Of a DNA stretch of 12,962 bases, positions 1 through 6,712 are shown piece after piece. A program made the position numbers and the translations under genes. The stretch covers positions 1-12,962 of the forward strand of contig DASTRU010000283.1 in assembly GCA_035761045.1 (NCBI GenBank). The letters are read 5' to 3'. Source of the DNA: DASTRU01 sp035761045. GTDB taxonomy: Bacteria; Pseudomonadota; Gammaproteobacteria; Burkholderiales; Burkholderiaceae_E. Below the pieces are notes generated by a model that worked only from the letters and a program-made list of their open reading frames with translations, was not told where the DNA came from and did no database searches. Position 1 is the stretch's first letter; each line of letters starts with the position of its first letter.

Positions 1-61
1 TCCACTCGGTACCGAAATGCAAATAACGCACGCCCGCGTCTTCCGACAAAGTAATACTCAT
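1..61 (-). CDS. Spermidine-synthase-like protein (N-terminal fragment)
   Basis: Only the first 20 codons lie in the window; the gene continues past base 1. The readable N-terminus is MSITLSEDAGVRYLHFGTEW. The segment GVRYLHFGT closely resembles the N-terminal beta-strand of the spermidine-synthase-like (PABS, aminopropyltransferase-fold) proteins common in proteobacteria, where it is followed by a 'QGAM' type stretch not visible here. The ATG at 61-59 overlaps the stop of the upstream glycosylase gene (TGA at 60-58) as ATGA, which indicates translational coupling in one operon. The family call rests on 20 residues and on memory of the family, so whether it makes polyamines or is a methyltransferase-fold relative cannot be decided. 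It is certainly the start of a coding region, because of the coupled start and the protein-like sequence. Confidence 0.6.
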   Translation of the reverse strand, partial: MSITLSEDAGVRYLHFGTEW

Positions 62-531
62 ATGCTCAGTGCCTCACGCCAAACGGCGAGCTTAGCCTCG
101 AACGACCACGATGCATTCGCTGGACTGGTGGACGGCAAGACTCGCGTTTGAAGTCCTAAGGACTCGAGGACGGGCGCGAAGCGCGCGGAAGCTTTGCCGT
201 TATGGCACACGCGAGACAACTCGGGCGCGCGGGTGAGCATTTGAGCAAAATCGTTGACCCGAGCGTTGCGAATCGCACTATCTAGGCTGCCTTCGCGGTC
301 ACAGGCTTGGTACACGTCCCACAATCCAATCTGACGCGCGAGTAAGCATTCAAGCCGTTGCGTGTAAGGCATCGACACCAACGGCTCGCCCAGTACCGTC
401 CCCACGATTCGCCAAAAGTGATTTTGCGGATGCGCGTAATACTGAGCCGCCGCGAGCGACGCGCCGCCTGGAAAGCTGCCAAGGATGACTAAGCGCGTCG
501 TCGCATCGATGACCGGCGCGAGTCCGTGCAA
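58..531 (-). CDS. Hypoxanthine/uracil-type DNA glycosylase (UDG family 6, Hdg-like)
   Basis: This is a 157-residue base-excision repair enzyme that would remove deaminated bases, mainly hypoxanthine from adenine, from DNA. Motif 1 of the UDG superfamily is visible as GSFPG (18-22), followed by QYYAHPQNHFW (30-40). Asn37 in that segment is the expected catalytic Asn of family 6. Motif 2 is LPSTSPANA (132-140). The length is close to the usual 160-170 residues. The start is uncertain. The first standard in-frame start is TTG at 531-529, which has no Shine-Dalgarno sequence. A strong AGGAG (563-559) lies exactly 6 nt before an in-frame ATC (552-550), and a TAG at 564-562 blocks any longer reading. 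Either TTG is used by reinitiation after htpG, or the rare ATC initiates and gives 164 residues. It lies about 35 bp after the htpG stop and overlaps the next gene by 4 bp. Confidence 0.85.
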   Translation of the reverse strand: MHGLAPVIDATTRLVILGSFPGGASLAAAQYYAHPQNHFWRIVGTVLGEPLVSMPYTQRLECLLARQIGLWDVYQACDREGSLDSAIRNARVNDFAQMLTRAPELSRVCHNGKASARFAPVLESLGLQTRVLPSTSPANASWSFEAKLAVWREALSI

Positions 532-549
532 ACCAGGGGGCGTGTGCGA

Positions 550-563
550 GATATCGGGCTCCT
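550..563 (-). promoter_or_regulatory. Shine-Dalgarno AGGAG ahead of a possible ATC start
   Basis: On the minus strand, AGGAG (563-559) is followed by CCCGAT and then ATC (552-550), in frame with the glycosylase. No ATG, GTG or TTG lies at a usable distance from this ribosome-binding site. The nearest conventional in-frame start is TTG at 531, about 27 nt away. The AGGAG overlaps the in-frame TAG that ends any longer reading. Use of AUC as an initiator is inference; the spacing is what the sequence shows. Confidence 0.4.
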
Positions 564-566
564 ATT

Positions 567-2459
567 TCATCCAACCAACAACGCGTTGAGACGACGCACG
601 AACGCGGCCGGATCGCTAAGCTGACCGCCTTCGGCGAGCAACGCGAGATCGAACACCGTATTCGACCAATCATCGAACCGCGCGCCCTCGCCTTCGGCCT
701 CTTGCCGCAAGCGAGTAAGCAGAACATGCCGTGGATTGATCTCAAGGATCGGCTTCGTTTCCGGCGCTTTTTGACCGGCTTGTTTAAGCAAGCGCTGCAA
801 GGTTCCGGACAACTCGCCTTCTTCGGTCACCAAGCAAGCAGGCGACTCGGTCAAGCGCAAGGTAACGCGTACGTCCTTGGCGCGCGCCTCCAGCGCTTTT
901 TTCATCTTCTCCACCAAGTCCTTGAACTCGCCCTCGGTTTGGACTTGCGCTTGCTTCTCGTCCTCGTCTTGCAAGGCGCCAAGATCAAGCCCGCCCTTGG
1001 CGACGGACACCAACGACTTACCCTCGAACTCGGTGAGGAAACTCAGCATCCATTCATCGACACGGTCGGACAACAGCAACACCTCGATGCCTTTCTTGCG
1101 GAACACTTCGAGATGCGGGCTAGCCTTCGCGGCCGACCATGTCTCGGCCGTGACGTAGTAAATCTTGTCTTGCCCTTCCTTGGCGGCGGCGATGTAGTCG
1201 GCCAATGAAACGTTTTGCGCATCGTCGTCATTGCGCGTGCTGGCGAAGCGAAGTAATTTCGCGACCCGCTCGCGATTCGCATGGTCTTCGCCGACGCCCT
1301 CTTTCAACACCTGACCGAATTGCGACCAAAACTTGGCGTAGTCGTCCTTACGGTTTTCCGCCAGATCTTCAAGCACGCCCAAGACGCGCTTCGTGCAGCC
1401 TTCGCGAATCGCCTTGACGTCGCGGCTTTCTTGCAAGATTTCGCGGCTTACGTTGAGCGGCAGATCGTTGGAATCCACCACGCCTTTCACGAAGCGCAAA
1501 TACGCGGGCATGAGTTGCTCCGCGTCGTCCATGATGAATACGCGCTTGACGTACAGCTTGATGCCATGCCGGCGTTCGCGATCCCATAAATCAAACGGCG
1601 CACGGGCCGGCACGTAAAGCAATTGCGTGTATTCGCTGCGACCTTCCACCTTGTTGTGCGTCCACGCCAAGGGGCTATCGAAGTCGTGCGCGATGTGTTT
1701 ATAAAACTCGCGATACTGGTCTTCGGTAATGTCGGACTTCGACCTCGCCCATAGGGCGGACGCTTGGTTGACGGTCTCGTCCTCGTCCTTGATCACCTGC
1801 TCTTGCTTTTCCGCATCCCACTCCTCACGCCGCATACGAATCGGCAATGCGATGTGATCGGAATACTTTTGGATGATCGACTTCAAGCGCCAGTGGGAAA
1901 GGAAGTCGTCCTCGCCTTCACGCAAATGCAAGGTGACGTTCGTTCCCCGTTGCGGTTTATCGATCGGCTCGACGCTAAAGTCACCCTCGCCGGTCGATTC
2001 CCACCGCACGCCTTCGGCCTCGCCGGCGCGACGCGTTTCCACCGTGACCTTGTCGGCCACGATGAAGCTCGAATAAAAACCGACGCCGAATTGACCGATT
2101 AGCGCCGCGTCCTTTTGCTTGTCGCCCGACAGCCGCGCGAAAAACTCCTTGGTGCCGGAGCGAGCAATCGTGCCGAGATTTGCGATCGCCTCATCGCGGC
2201 TCATGCCGATGCCGTTATCCGACACCGTCAGCGTGCGTTTTTCCTTATCGTAAAAAATACGAATGGCAAGATCGGCGTCGCCGTCGTAAAGCTCGGGCTT
2301 GTCGAGCGCCTCGAACTTGAGCTTGTCGCATGCATCGCTCGCGTTGCTGATCAGCTCGCGCAGGAAAATCTCCTTGTTGGAGTACAAGGAGTGAATCATG
2401 AGATGAAGCAGTTGCTTGACTTCGGTTTGAAAGCCGAGGGTTTCTTTCATTGCGCCCAT
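567..2459 (-). CDS. htpG: Chaperone HtpG (bacterial HSP90)
   Basis: HtpG is an ATP-driven cytoplasmic dimeric chaperone that remodels client proteins together with DnaK. Using ATG at 2459 the product is 630 residues, typical for the family. The GHKL ATPase domain is complete: ELISNASDA (35-43, with catalytic Glu35 and Asn39), DNGIGM (81-86), GTIARSGT (96-103, start of the ATP lid) and GQFGVGF (122-128). The middle domain contains the conserved PLNVSREILQESR segment, and a normal C-terminal dimerisation domain follows. An in-frame reading reaches back to 2531, but residues upstream of MGAMKETLGFQ are not HtpG-like and cover the promoter. MKETLGF at 2450 is an alternative start; neither start has a strong Shine-Dalgarno. 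A sigma-32-like promoter lies upstream, and the glycosylase gene follows with no terminator between them. Confidence 0.97.
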   Translation of the reverse strand: MGAMKETLGFQTEVKQLLHLMIHSLYSNKEIFLRELISNASDACDKLKFEALDKPELYDGDADLAIRIFYDKEKRTLTVSDNGIGMSRDEAIANLGTIARSGTKEFFARLSGDKQKDAALIGQFGVGFYSSFIVADKVTVETRRAGEAEGVRWESTGEGDFSVEPIDKPQRGTNVTLHLREGEDDFLSHWRLKSIIQKYSDHIALPIRMRREEWDAEKQEQVIKDEDETVNQASALWARSKSDITEDQYREFYKHIAHDFDSPLAWTHNKVEGRSEYTQLLYVPARAPFDLWDRERRHGIKLYVKRVFIMDDAEQLMPAYLRFVKGVVDSNDLPLNVSREILQESRDVKAIREGCTKRVLGVLEDLAENRKDDYAKFWSQFGQVLKEGVGEDHANRERVAKLLRFASTRNDDDAQNVSLADYIAAAKEGQDKIYYVTAETWSAAKASPHLEVFRKKGIEVLLLSDRVDEWMLSFLTEFEGKSLVSVAKGGLDLGALQDEDEKQAQVQTEGEFKDLVEKMKKALEARAKDVRVTLRLTESPACLVTEEGELSGTLQRLLKQAGQKAPETKPILEINPRHVLLTRLRQEAEGEGARFDDWSNTVFDLALLAEGGQLSDPAAFVRRLNALLVG

Positions 2460-2504
2460 GTTGATTCGTTCAAAAAATGGTGAAAGCCGTAGGCCGACAG
2501 CGCG

Positions 2505-2532
2505 ATATGTGGGCGGCGCGTCGTTAATCAAG
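2505..2532 (-). promoter_or_regulatory. Candidate sigma-32 (heat-shock) promoter for htpG
   Basis: On the minus strand CTTGAT (2532-2527) matches the sigma-32 -35 core CTTGAA in five of six positions and is preceded by a C/T-rich TTTTCCT. After 13 bp comes CCCACATAT (2513-2505), close to the -10 consensus CCCCATNTA. Transcription would begin near 2498, giving a leader of about 40 nt to the ATG at 2459. htpG is a known sigma-32 regulon member in E. coli, which fits. The -35 element sits on top of the Shine-Dalgarno of the divergent transporter gene (GAGG at 2532-2535). The match is by eye against the consensus. Confidence 0.55.
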
Positions 2533-2542
2533 AGGAAAAGTC

Positions 2543-3514
2543 GTGACAGGCGGGGCTGAAAAACGGGTGACTTCTCAAATGGACGTGTCGCCGACGCGCC
2601 CCCATCGCATTTCCAATGAGGTAGCGGGCCTGGGGTTTGGTTTGCTCGGCGTCACCATCTTTGGTCTAACGCTGCCCTTTACCCGCTTTGCGGTCGCGGA
2701 GCTTGATCCAACGCTGGTCGCGCTAGCGCGGGCATTGGTAGCGGGCGCTCTCGCGGCGGTCTTGTTGTGCGCCTTGCGTTGCCCATGGCCCACGCGTCCG
2801 CAATGCCGGCGCCTTGTCGTCGTGTCGATTGGCGTCGTTTTTGGTTTTCCGCTCGCCAGCTCGTGGGCAATGCGCAGCATTCCCGCAAGTCATGGCGCGA
2901 TCGTCAATGGCCTGCTGCCCATCGCCACCGCGGCCATGGCGGCGTGGCGGTTTGGCGAACGGCCTTCGCCACGCTTTTGGGTATTCGCCGTCGCGGGATC
3001 GCTTTGTGTATTGGCCTTTGCCGCGTTTGAAGCCGTACGGTTGGGGCATGGCTTAGGTTTGCATCAAGGCGACGCGTTGATGTTGATCGCGGTGGTATTG
3101 GCCGCGCTTGGATACGCGGAAGGCGGACGGCTCGCCCGAGAACTCGGCGGATGGCAAACGATCTGCTGGGCCTTGATCGTGAGCCTTCCCGTGTTGGCGC
3201 CCATCGTCGCGGGCCTTACCTTCATTCATCTTGATCAAATCAAATTAGCATCGGCGCGCGCGTGGATTGGGTTTGGTTATGTCAGCGTGTTTTCAATGTT
3301 CCTCGGTTTTTTTGCTTGGTATAAAGGCTTGGCTTTGGGCGGCATCGCGCGCGTGGGTCAAGTGCAGCTTTTGCAAATCTTCATCACGATTGGATTCGCG
3401 GCGACGCTATTTGGCGAGCGTGTCGCGCTCTCGACATGGATATTCGCGGGAGCGGTGCTGACATGCGTGGCCGCTGGCCGCAAAGCGCCCATCTCGACAA
3501 CAAGGAAAACGTAA
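2543..3514 (+). CDS. EamA/DMT-superfamily membrane transporter
   Basis: This 323-residue inner-membrane protein has the standard drug/metabolite transporter layout of two EamA repeats (about 30-160 and 176-312), each about five hydrophobic helices. Typical repeat ends are visible: GAIVNGLLPIATAAMAAWRFGERP (first repeat, around 118-141) and VQLLQIFITIGFAATLFGERV (second repeat, around 274-294). The family exports amino acids, nucleobases or other small metabolites; the substrate cannot be read from the sequence. The start is GTG at 2543, supported by AGAGGA ending 7 nt upstream; the next candidate is ATG at 2579. The gene is divergent from htpG across about 83 bp. Its TAA (3512-3514) shares its last base with the ATG of the RidA gene (TAATG), so the two are very probably translationally coupled. 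No clear sigma-70 promoter is visible upstream. Confidence 0.9.
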   Translation: MTGGAEKRVTSQMDVSPTRPHRISNEVAGLGFGLLGVTIFGLTLPFTRFAVAELDPTLVALARALVAGALAAVLLCALRCPWPTRPQCRRLVVVSIGVVFGFPLASSWAMRSIPASHGAIVNGLLPIATAAMAAWRFGERPSPRFWVFAVAGSLCVLAFAAFEAVRLGHGLGLHQGDALMLIAVVLAALGYAEGGRLARELGGWQTICWALIVSLPVLAPIVAGLTFIHLDQIKLASARAWIGFGYVSVFSMFLGFFAWYKGLALGGIARVGQVQLLQIFITIGFAATLFGERVALSTWIFAGAVLTCVAAGRKAPISTTRKT

Positions 3515-3969
3515 TGAGTGTTTACGCCGTTCTTGAAAAATTAGGCATTCAACTTCCCACAGCCGGCGCGCCCGCCGCGTCGTACGTCATGGCGGCTCAA
3601 GCAGGCGACTTAGTGTTTCTTGCCGGGCATATCGCCAAGAAAGGCAACGATCCCTGGACGGGCACCCTAGGCGCGACGATGAGCACCGATGAAGGCAAGG
3701 CCGCCGCGCGATCGGTGGCGATTGACTTACTCGCCACCCTTCACGCGCATACCGGCGACCTGAACCGTGTGAGGCGCATCGTCAAAGTCATGTCGCTAGT
3801 TCGGTCCACGCCGGAATACACCGATCAGCATTTAGTCACCAATGGATGCTCGGAATTACTCACGGACGTATTCGGCGAAGCCGGTAAACACGCGCGAAGC
3901 GCGTTCGGCGTGACGTCCATTCCGCGCGGCGCGTGCGTCGAGATCGAGTTGATCGCGCAACTTGCTTAA
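3514..3969 (+). CDS. RidA-family (YjgF/YER057c/UK114) protein, likely enamine/imine deaminase
   Basis: The start is ATG at 3514, supported by AAGGA (3502-3506) with 7-nt spacing, giving 151 residues; an in-frame upstream ATG at 3436 lies inside the transporter gene and is not the start. The fold hallmarks are present: DLVFLAGHIA (32-41), the helix EGKAAARSVAIDLLATL (60-76) and the C-terminal HARSAFGVTSIPRGACVEIEL (126-146). Arg128 corresponds to the Arg that binds the substrate carboxylate in active RidA enzymes, followed by a conserved Glu144. Size and the extended N-terminus suit the longer YjgF-like subgroup rather than the 130-residue archetype. RidA proteins hydrolyse reactive 2-aminoacrylate-type enamines/imines in the cytosol. 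Pairing with a DMT exporter suggests a shared amino-acid-related substrate, which is inference. Its stop overlaps the stop of the convergent Cache-CheW gene. Confidence 0.9.
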   Translation: MSVYAVLEKLGIQLPTAGAPAASYVMAAQAGDLVFLAGHIAKKGNDPWTGTLGATMSTDEGKAAARSVAIDLLATLHAHTGDLNRVRRIVKVMSLVRSTPEYTDQHLVTNGCSELLTDVFGEAGKHARSAFGVTSIPRGACVEIELIAQLA

Positions 3970-6575
3970 GCTTGGTTCACCACCGCGACGCGTGGCGCTA
4001 CCGCTGCCATCGCGGTACCGCTCAAGTGCTCAAGACCAAGAACCGTGAGTAACGAGCCCGCGCCGTCGTCCGGCATGCGAACCACCGCGCGGGCTAATGG
4101 ATCATGGGCCGCGACGCACCCCGATACGGGCTGCAATGCGCCGCGGTCCACCGTCATGACGCCCGCAAGCTCATCGACGCGAAGTCCTAAGCGGCAGCCA
4201 TCGTCGAGTTGGCAGACGATGACGAGACATTTGTGTTCGTCCGCCGTGCACGCGCTATCGAGTCCGCGTAGTCGCGCGAGGTCGAATACCGGCAGCGGAT
4301 TGCCCTCGTGCATGACGACGTAGGTGTCACGCCCCGAACGGGCGGGTAATGGCGTTAGACGATCGACCTCGATCGCCTCGCGCGCCACCGCGGCGGGCAA
4401 GGCTAGCCATTCATCCATGCACATAAACGCGGCGAGATCGATATGGTGTGCCGCGGACGAACGCGCGTTGGTCTTAGTCGACGCCCTAAGTTTTTTAACG
4501 TGACGTAAACCTTCGTCCAACACCGCATCGCATAAACGCACGAGCACGACGGACGCGATGTCGTTTGGCGCAAGCGTTTGGCTACATCGGTATTCGCGAT
4601 AGCCGGCCGACATCGTGATGCCGAGTGCGTACCACCCGTCCTCGAAGCGCACGACGCGGCCCCGCGACTCGCCGCGTTTAAGCTTGGCTAAGTCGCGAAG
4701 ATCGTCCACCTCGAGTAACGCACCCAAGCATGCACCGACCGAAAACTTTTTCGTCGTGCTTGCGATCACGACACCCATGCGATCGACGAACAACGCATCG
4801 GCTTGCGCAAGCGGCTCTCCGCGTACGTCGCGCGGCAGCGCGTCGCGCAACATCGCGGCGAATTGCGGCTCGCCGTCGAACACGATGGCTAAGGCACCCG
4901 CGGCGTATTCGCCTTGATGAGGTCCTGGAACGGAGGCGCAATAAATGAAGGTATGGCGATCGCCATATAAGCGGCTCGGCTCGAAATCCGACACCGCATA
5001 GTCTTGCCGACCCCGTAGCTGCAACGCATGCGAAACCCATGAAGCGTTCAACGATTGCCCGTTCAATGTTTGGTCGTTGCCGCTTGTCGCCACCACGCGT
5101 CCTTGCCGATCCAACAACACCAAGCGCGTGTACACCGTGTAGAGCTCGTTGATATGGCGAAGCACATTGACGGCCTCGGCGGCGTGCGTGGGATCAGGCG
5201 CGTGAAGCGCGCGTTGAATAACGCTATCAAGCACCCACCACCTACAGTCGTTCGCGCGCTCGTACAAATTGCGGTCCATGATGTCGATCGCAAGCGCCGA
5301 GCAAAATCGTGCTTCGTCGATGATCGAGGCAAGCGCCGCACTCCTAAGTTCCGCGGTGGCGTTCTCGAATACCGAAGTCACTTGCGCACCAGTGACCGCG
5401 ACTTGTTGCAATAACACGGCGGCAAAATTAGCTTCCGTGCCTTGTCGATGCGGGCCGCACCCACGTACTTGTCCATTCCATACCGAACGTTCGAGACGAC
5501 GTTGAATCGTGCGGGCCAAGACTGGAATACGCGCGAGCTCATCGCCAAAAAACGTTGAGTTCGTCATCGCGTGATTAAGCGTGTCGGGCACCTGCATCGC
5601 GTGCTGCTGCTCTTTGCGAAAGGCCAGCTCGACCGGCAAGAGCGCGAGTCCACGCCATCCGGGCCCGCTGTACCCCTGATATCCGGCGGGATCGACGCAA
5701 ACGCTCAAGTACTCGCGGCCAGCGAAACAGATTCGACGCGGCTCGCGGGCGACCATGGACAGCGGCGCGCCCACGGGAAGCTGCCATCGATCGGAGCTCG
5801 CGAGGACGGTGCCCGCGTCATCGACGAGCGCGAGCACGGTCGCGTCGTCTGGCGGCACGAGACGCGTGAAGATCGCGCGCAATTCATCCTCTACCTTAAA
5901 GGAAAGCGCGAGCACGCCCAGTGGCGCGCGGCCTCGGTCGGCGTACACAGGCGCGGAATACAGAAGCCCTTGACGGCCACTTAATACGTCGACGGCGTCA
6001 AAGGTTTCGACGAATGCCGCTTGTGTGTTTACCGTCGTGCTTACGAAATCATGATGACTACGATCGATCGTATGGCGATGGTCAAGACGCGCCAGTACGT
6101 CGCCGTTGCTCGACAAGACCATCACATCGTCGTACACCGAATATTTTTCGACATACGCGCGAAATCGCTCTTCGAGCGAGGCGCGAAGCTCGCCACGCAC
6201 CGAGGCATCGGCGGCCAGGAATTCGCGAATGGGCGCATCGGCCGCGAGGAAGCCGATGTCGGCCGTGCGTTCAAAAAGATTGCGAATAAGAATATCGATC
6301 GCGACTTGCGCCTTCGCGCGCATCGCGCGTTCGGCGTTATGCACCAAACGACTCGCGAGCGCGCTCAACAGCATGGTGTTGAGATGTTTGAATTCCGCGC
6401 CGGTGCCTTCGATATCGATTGAAGACCCAGTCATTTGCGCGAGCAAGCTCAGCTGATTCCAGCCGTCTTGCAACCGCTGCGATTCCTCGCGATACGCTCG
6501 CACTGATTCCATCTTGGGAATCAGTGGCGAGACATGCGCATTCAAGCTTGAGCTCTCGGCGTTAACCGCATCCAT
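3966..6575 (-). CDS. Double-Cache sensor protein with C-terminal CheW domain
   Basis: This 869-residue protein is probably a signalling adaptor. Two related sensor modules follow one another at about 90-320 and 425-665. Both open with the same helix (AIDILIRNLFERTADIGFL at 92-110; AIDIMDRNLYERANDCRWW at 429-447). Both also carry matching strands: VMVLSSNGDVLARLD against LVLLDRQGRVVATSG, and ALVDDAGTVLASSD (249-262) against ALFVDRMGVVIASTT (594-608). The C-terminus (about 710-855) reads as CheW: WLALPAAVAREAIEV, VVMHEGNPLPVFDLARLRG and GLRVDELAGVMTV. No signal peptide or transmembrane helix is visible, although most Cache domains are periplasmic. CheW normally couples receptors to CheA, so this may feed an unseen ligand signal into a chemosensory array. 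No che gene lies in the window. Start is ATG at 6575 with only a weak Shine-Dalgarno. Confidence 0.85.
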   Translation of the reverse strand: MDAVNAESSSLNAHVSPLIPKMESVRAYREESQRLQDGWNQLSLLAQMTGSSIDIEGTGAEFKHLNTMLLSALASRLVHNAERAMRAKAQVAIDILIRNLFERTADIGFLAADAPIREFLAADASVRGELRASLEERFRAYVEKYSVYDDVMVLSSNGDVLARLDHRHTIDRSHHDFVSTTVNTQAAFVETFDAVDVLSGRQGLLYSAPVYADRGRAPLGVLALSFKVEDELRAIFTRLVPPDDATVLALVDDAGTVLASSDRWQLPVGAPLSMVAREPRRICFAGREYLSVCVDPAGYQGYSGPGWRGLALLPVELAFRKEQQHAMQVPDTLNHAMTNSTFFGDELARIPVLARTIQRRLERSVWNGQVRGCGPHRQGTEANFAAVLLQQVAVTGAQVTSVFENATAELRSAALASIIDEARFCSALAIDIMDRNLYERANDCRWWVLDSVIQRALHAPDPTHAAEAVNVLRHINELYTVYTRLVLLDRQGRVVATSGNDQTLNGQSLNASWVSHALQLRGRQDYAVSDFEPSRLYGDRHTFIYCASVPGPHQGEYAAGALAIVFDGEPQFAAMLRDALPRDVRGEPLAQADALFVDRMGVVIASTTKKFSVGACLGALLEVDDLRDLAKLKRGESRGRVVRFEDGWYALGITMSAGYREYRCSQTLAPNDIASVVLVRLCDAVLDEGLRHVKKLRASTKTNARSSAAHHIDLAAFMCMDEWLALPAAVAREAIEVDRLTPLPARSGRDTYVVMHEGNPLPVFDLARLRGLDSACTADEHKCLVIVCQLDDGCRLGLRVDELAGVMTVDRGALQPVSGCVAAHDPLARAVVRMPDDGAGSLLTVLGLEHLSGTAMAAVAPRVAVVNQA

Positions 6576-6599
6576 CGCGCATCCATTGCTTAGGTTTTT

Positions 6600-6616
6600 A
6601 CCGAGCCACTATCGGT
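6600..6616. repeat. Short inverted repeat ACCGA-N7-TCGGT
   Basis: A perfect 5-bp inverted repeat with a 7-base centre lies 25-41 bp upstream of the Cache-CheW start, next to a run of five T (6595-6599, plus strand; A on the coding strand). On the coding strand the A run follows the repeat, so it is not a terminator for the upstream FAD gene. It could be an operator or a leader hairpin; five base pairs is weak evidence. Confidence 0.25.
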
Positions 6617-6642
6617 CAGCTTCCTAAGTAATCGAATGCGGA

Positions 6643-6708
6643 ATTACACAGAGCGTGTGATGACACCAAATTGGCGCTTGCATGCCTTGGTTTGGTGCTT
6701 ATTGGTGT
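6643..6708 (-). promoter_or_regulatory. Candidate control region of the Cache-CheW gene with three CACCAA boxes
   Basis: Between the FAD-oxidase stop and the Cache-CheW start, the minus strand carries CACCAA at 6707-6702 and again at 6697-6692, exactly 10 bp apart. An inverted copy lies at 6664-6669. The outer pair forms a perfect 7-bp inverted repeat, CACCAAA (6664-6670) with TTTGGTG (6691-6697). On the coding strand the inverted copy reads TTGGTG, 15 bp upstream of TGTAAT (6648-6643), a possible though imperfect -35/-10 pair. Helical phasing of the two direct copies suggests a regulator site. This is inference from pattern only. Confidence 0.35.
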
Positions 6709-6712
6709 GAAA

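Noticed and set aside
2460..2531. N-terminal extension of htpG to 2531
   Set aside because: The extra 24 residues are not HtpG-like and would place the start upstream of the likely heat-shock transcription start.
3436..3513. Start of the RidA gene at ATG 3436
   Set aside because: This would overlap 26 codons of the transporter gene; the ATG at 3514 has a good AAGGA and the normal family N-terminus.
4045..6456. Many medium plus-strand frames opposite the Cache-CheW gene
   Set aside because: They are antisense shadows rich in Arg, Ser and Pro with no ribosome-binding sites and no known domains, and the minus-strand frame is intact with recognisable domains.
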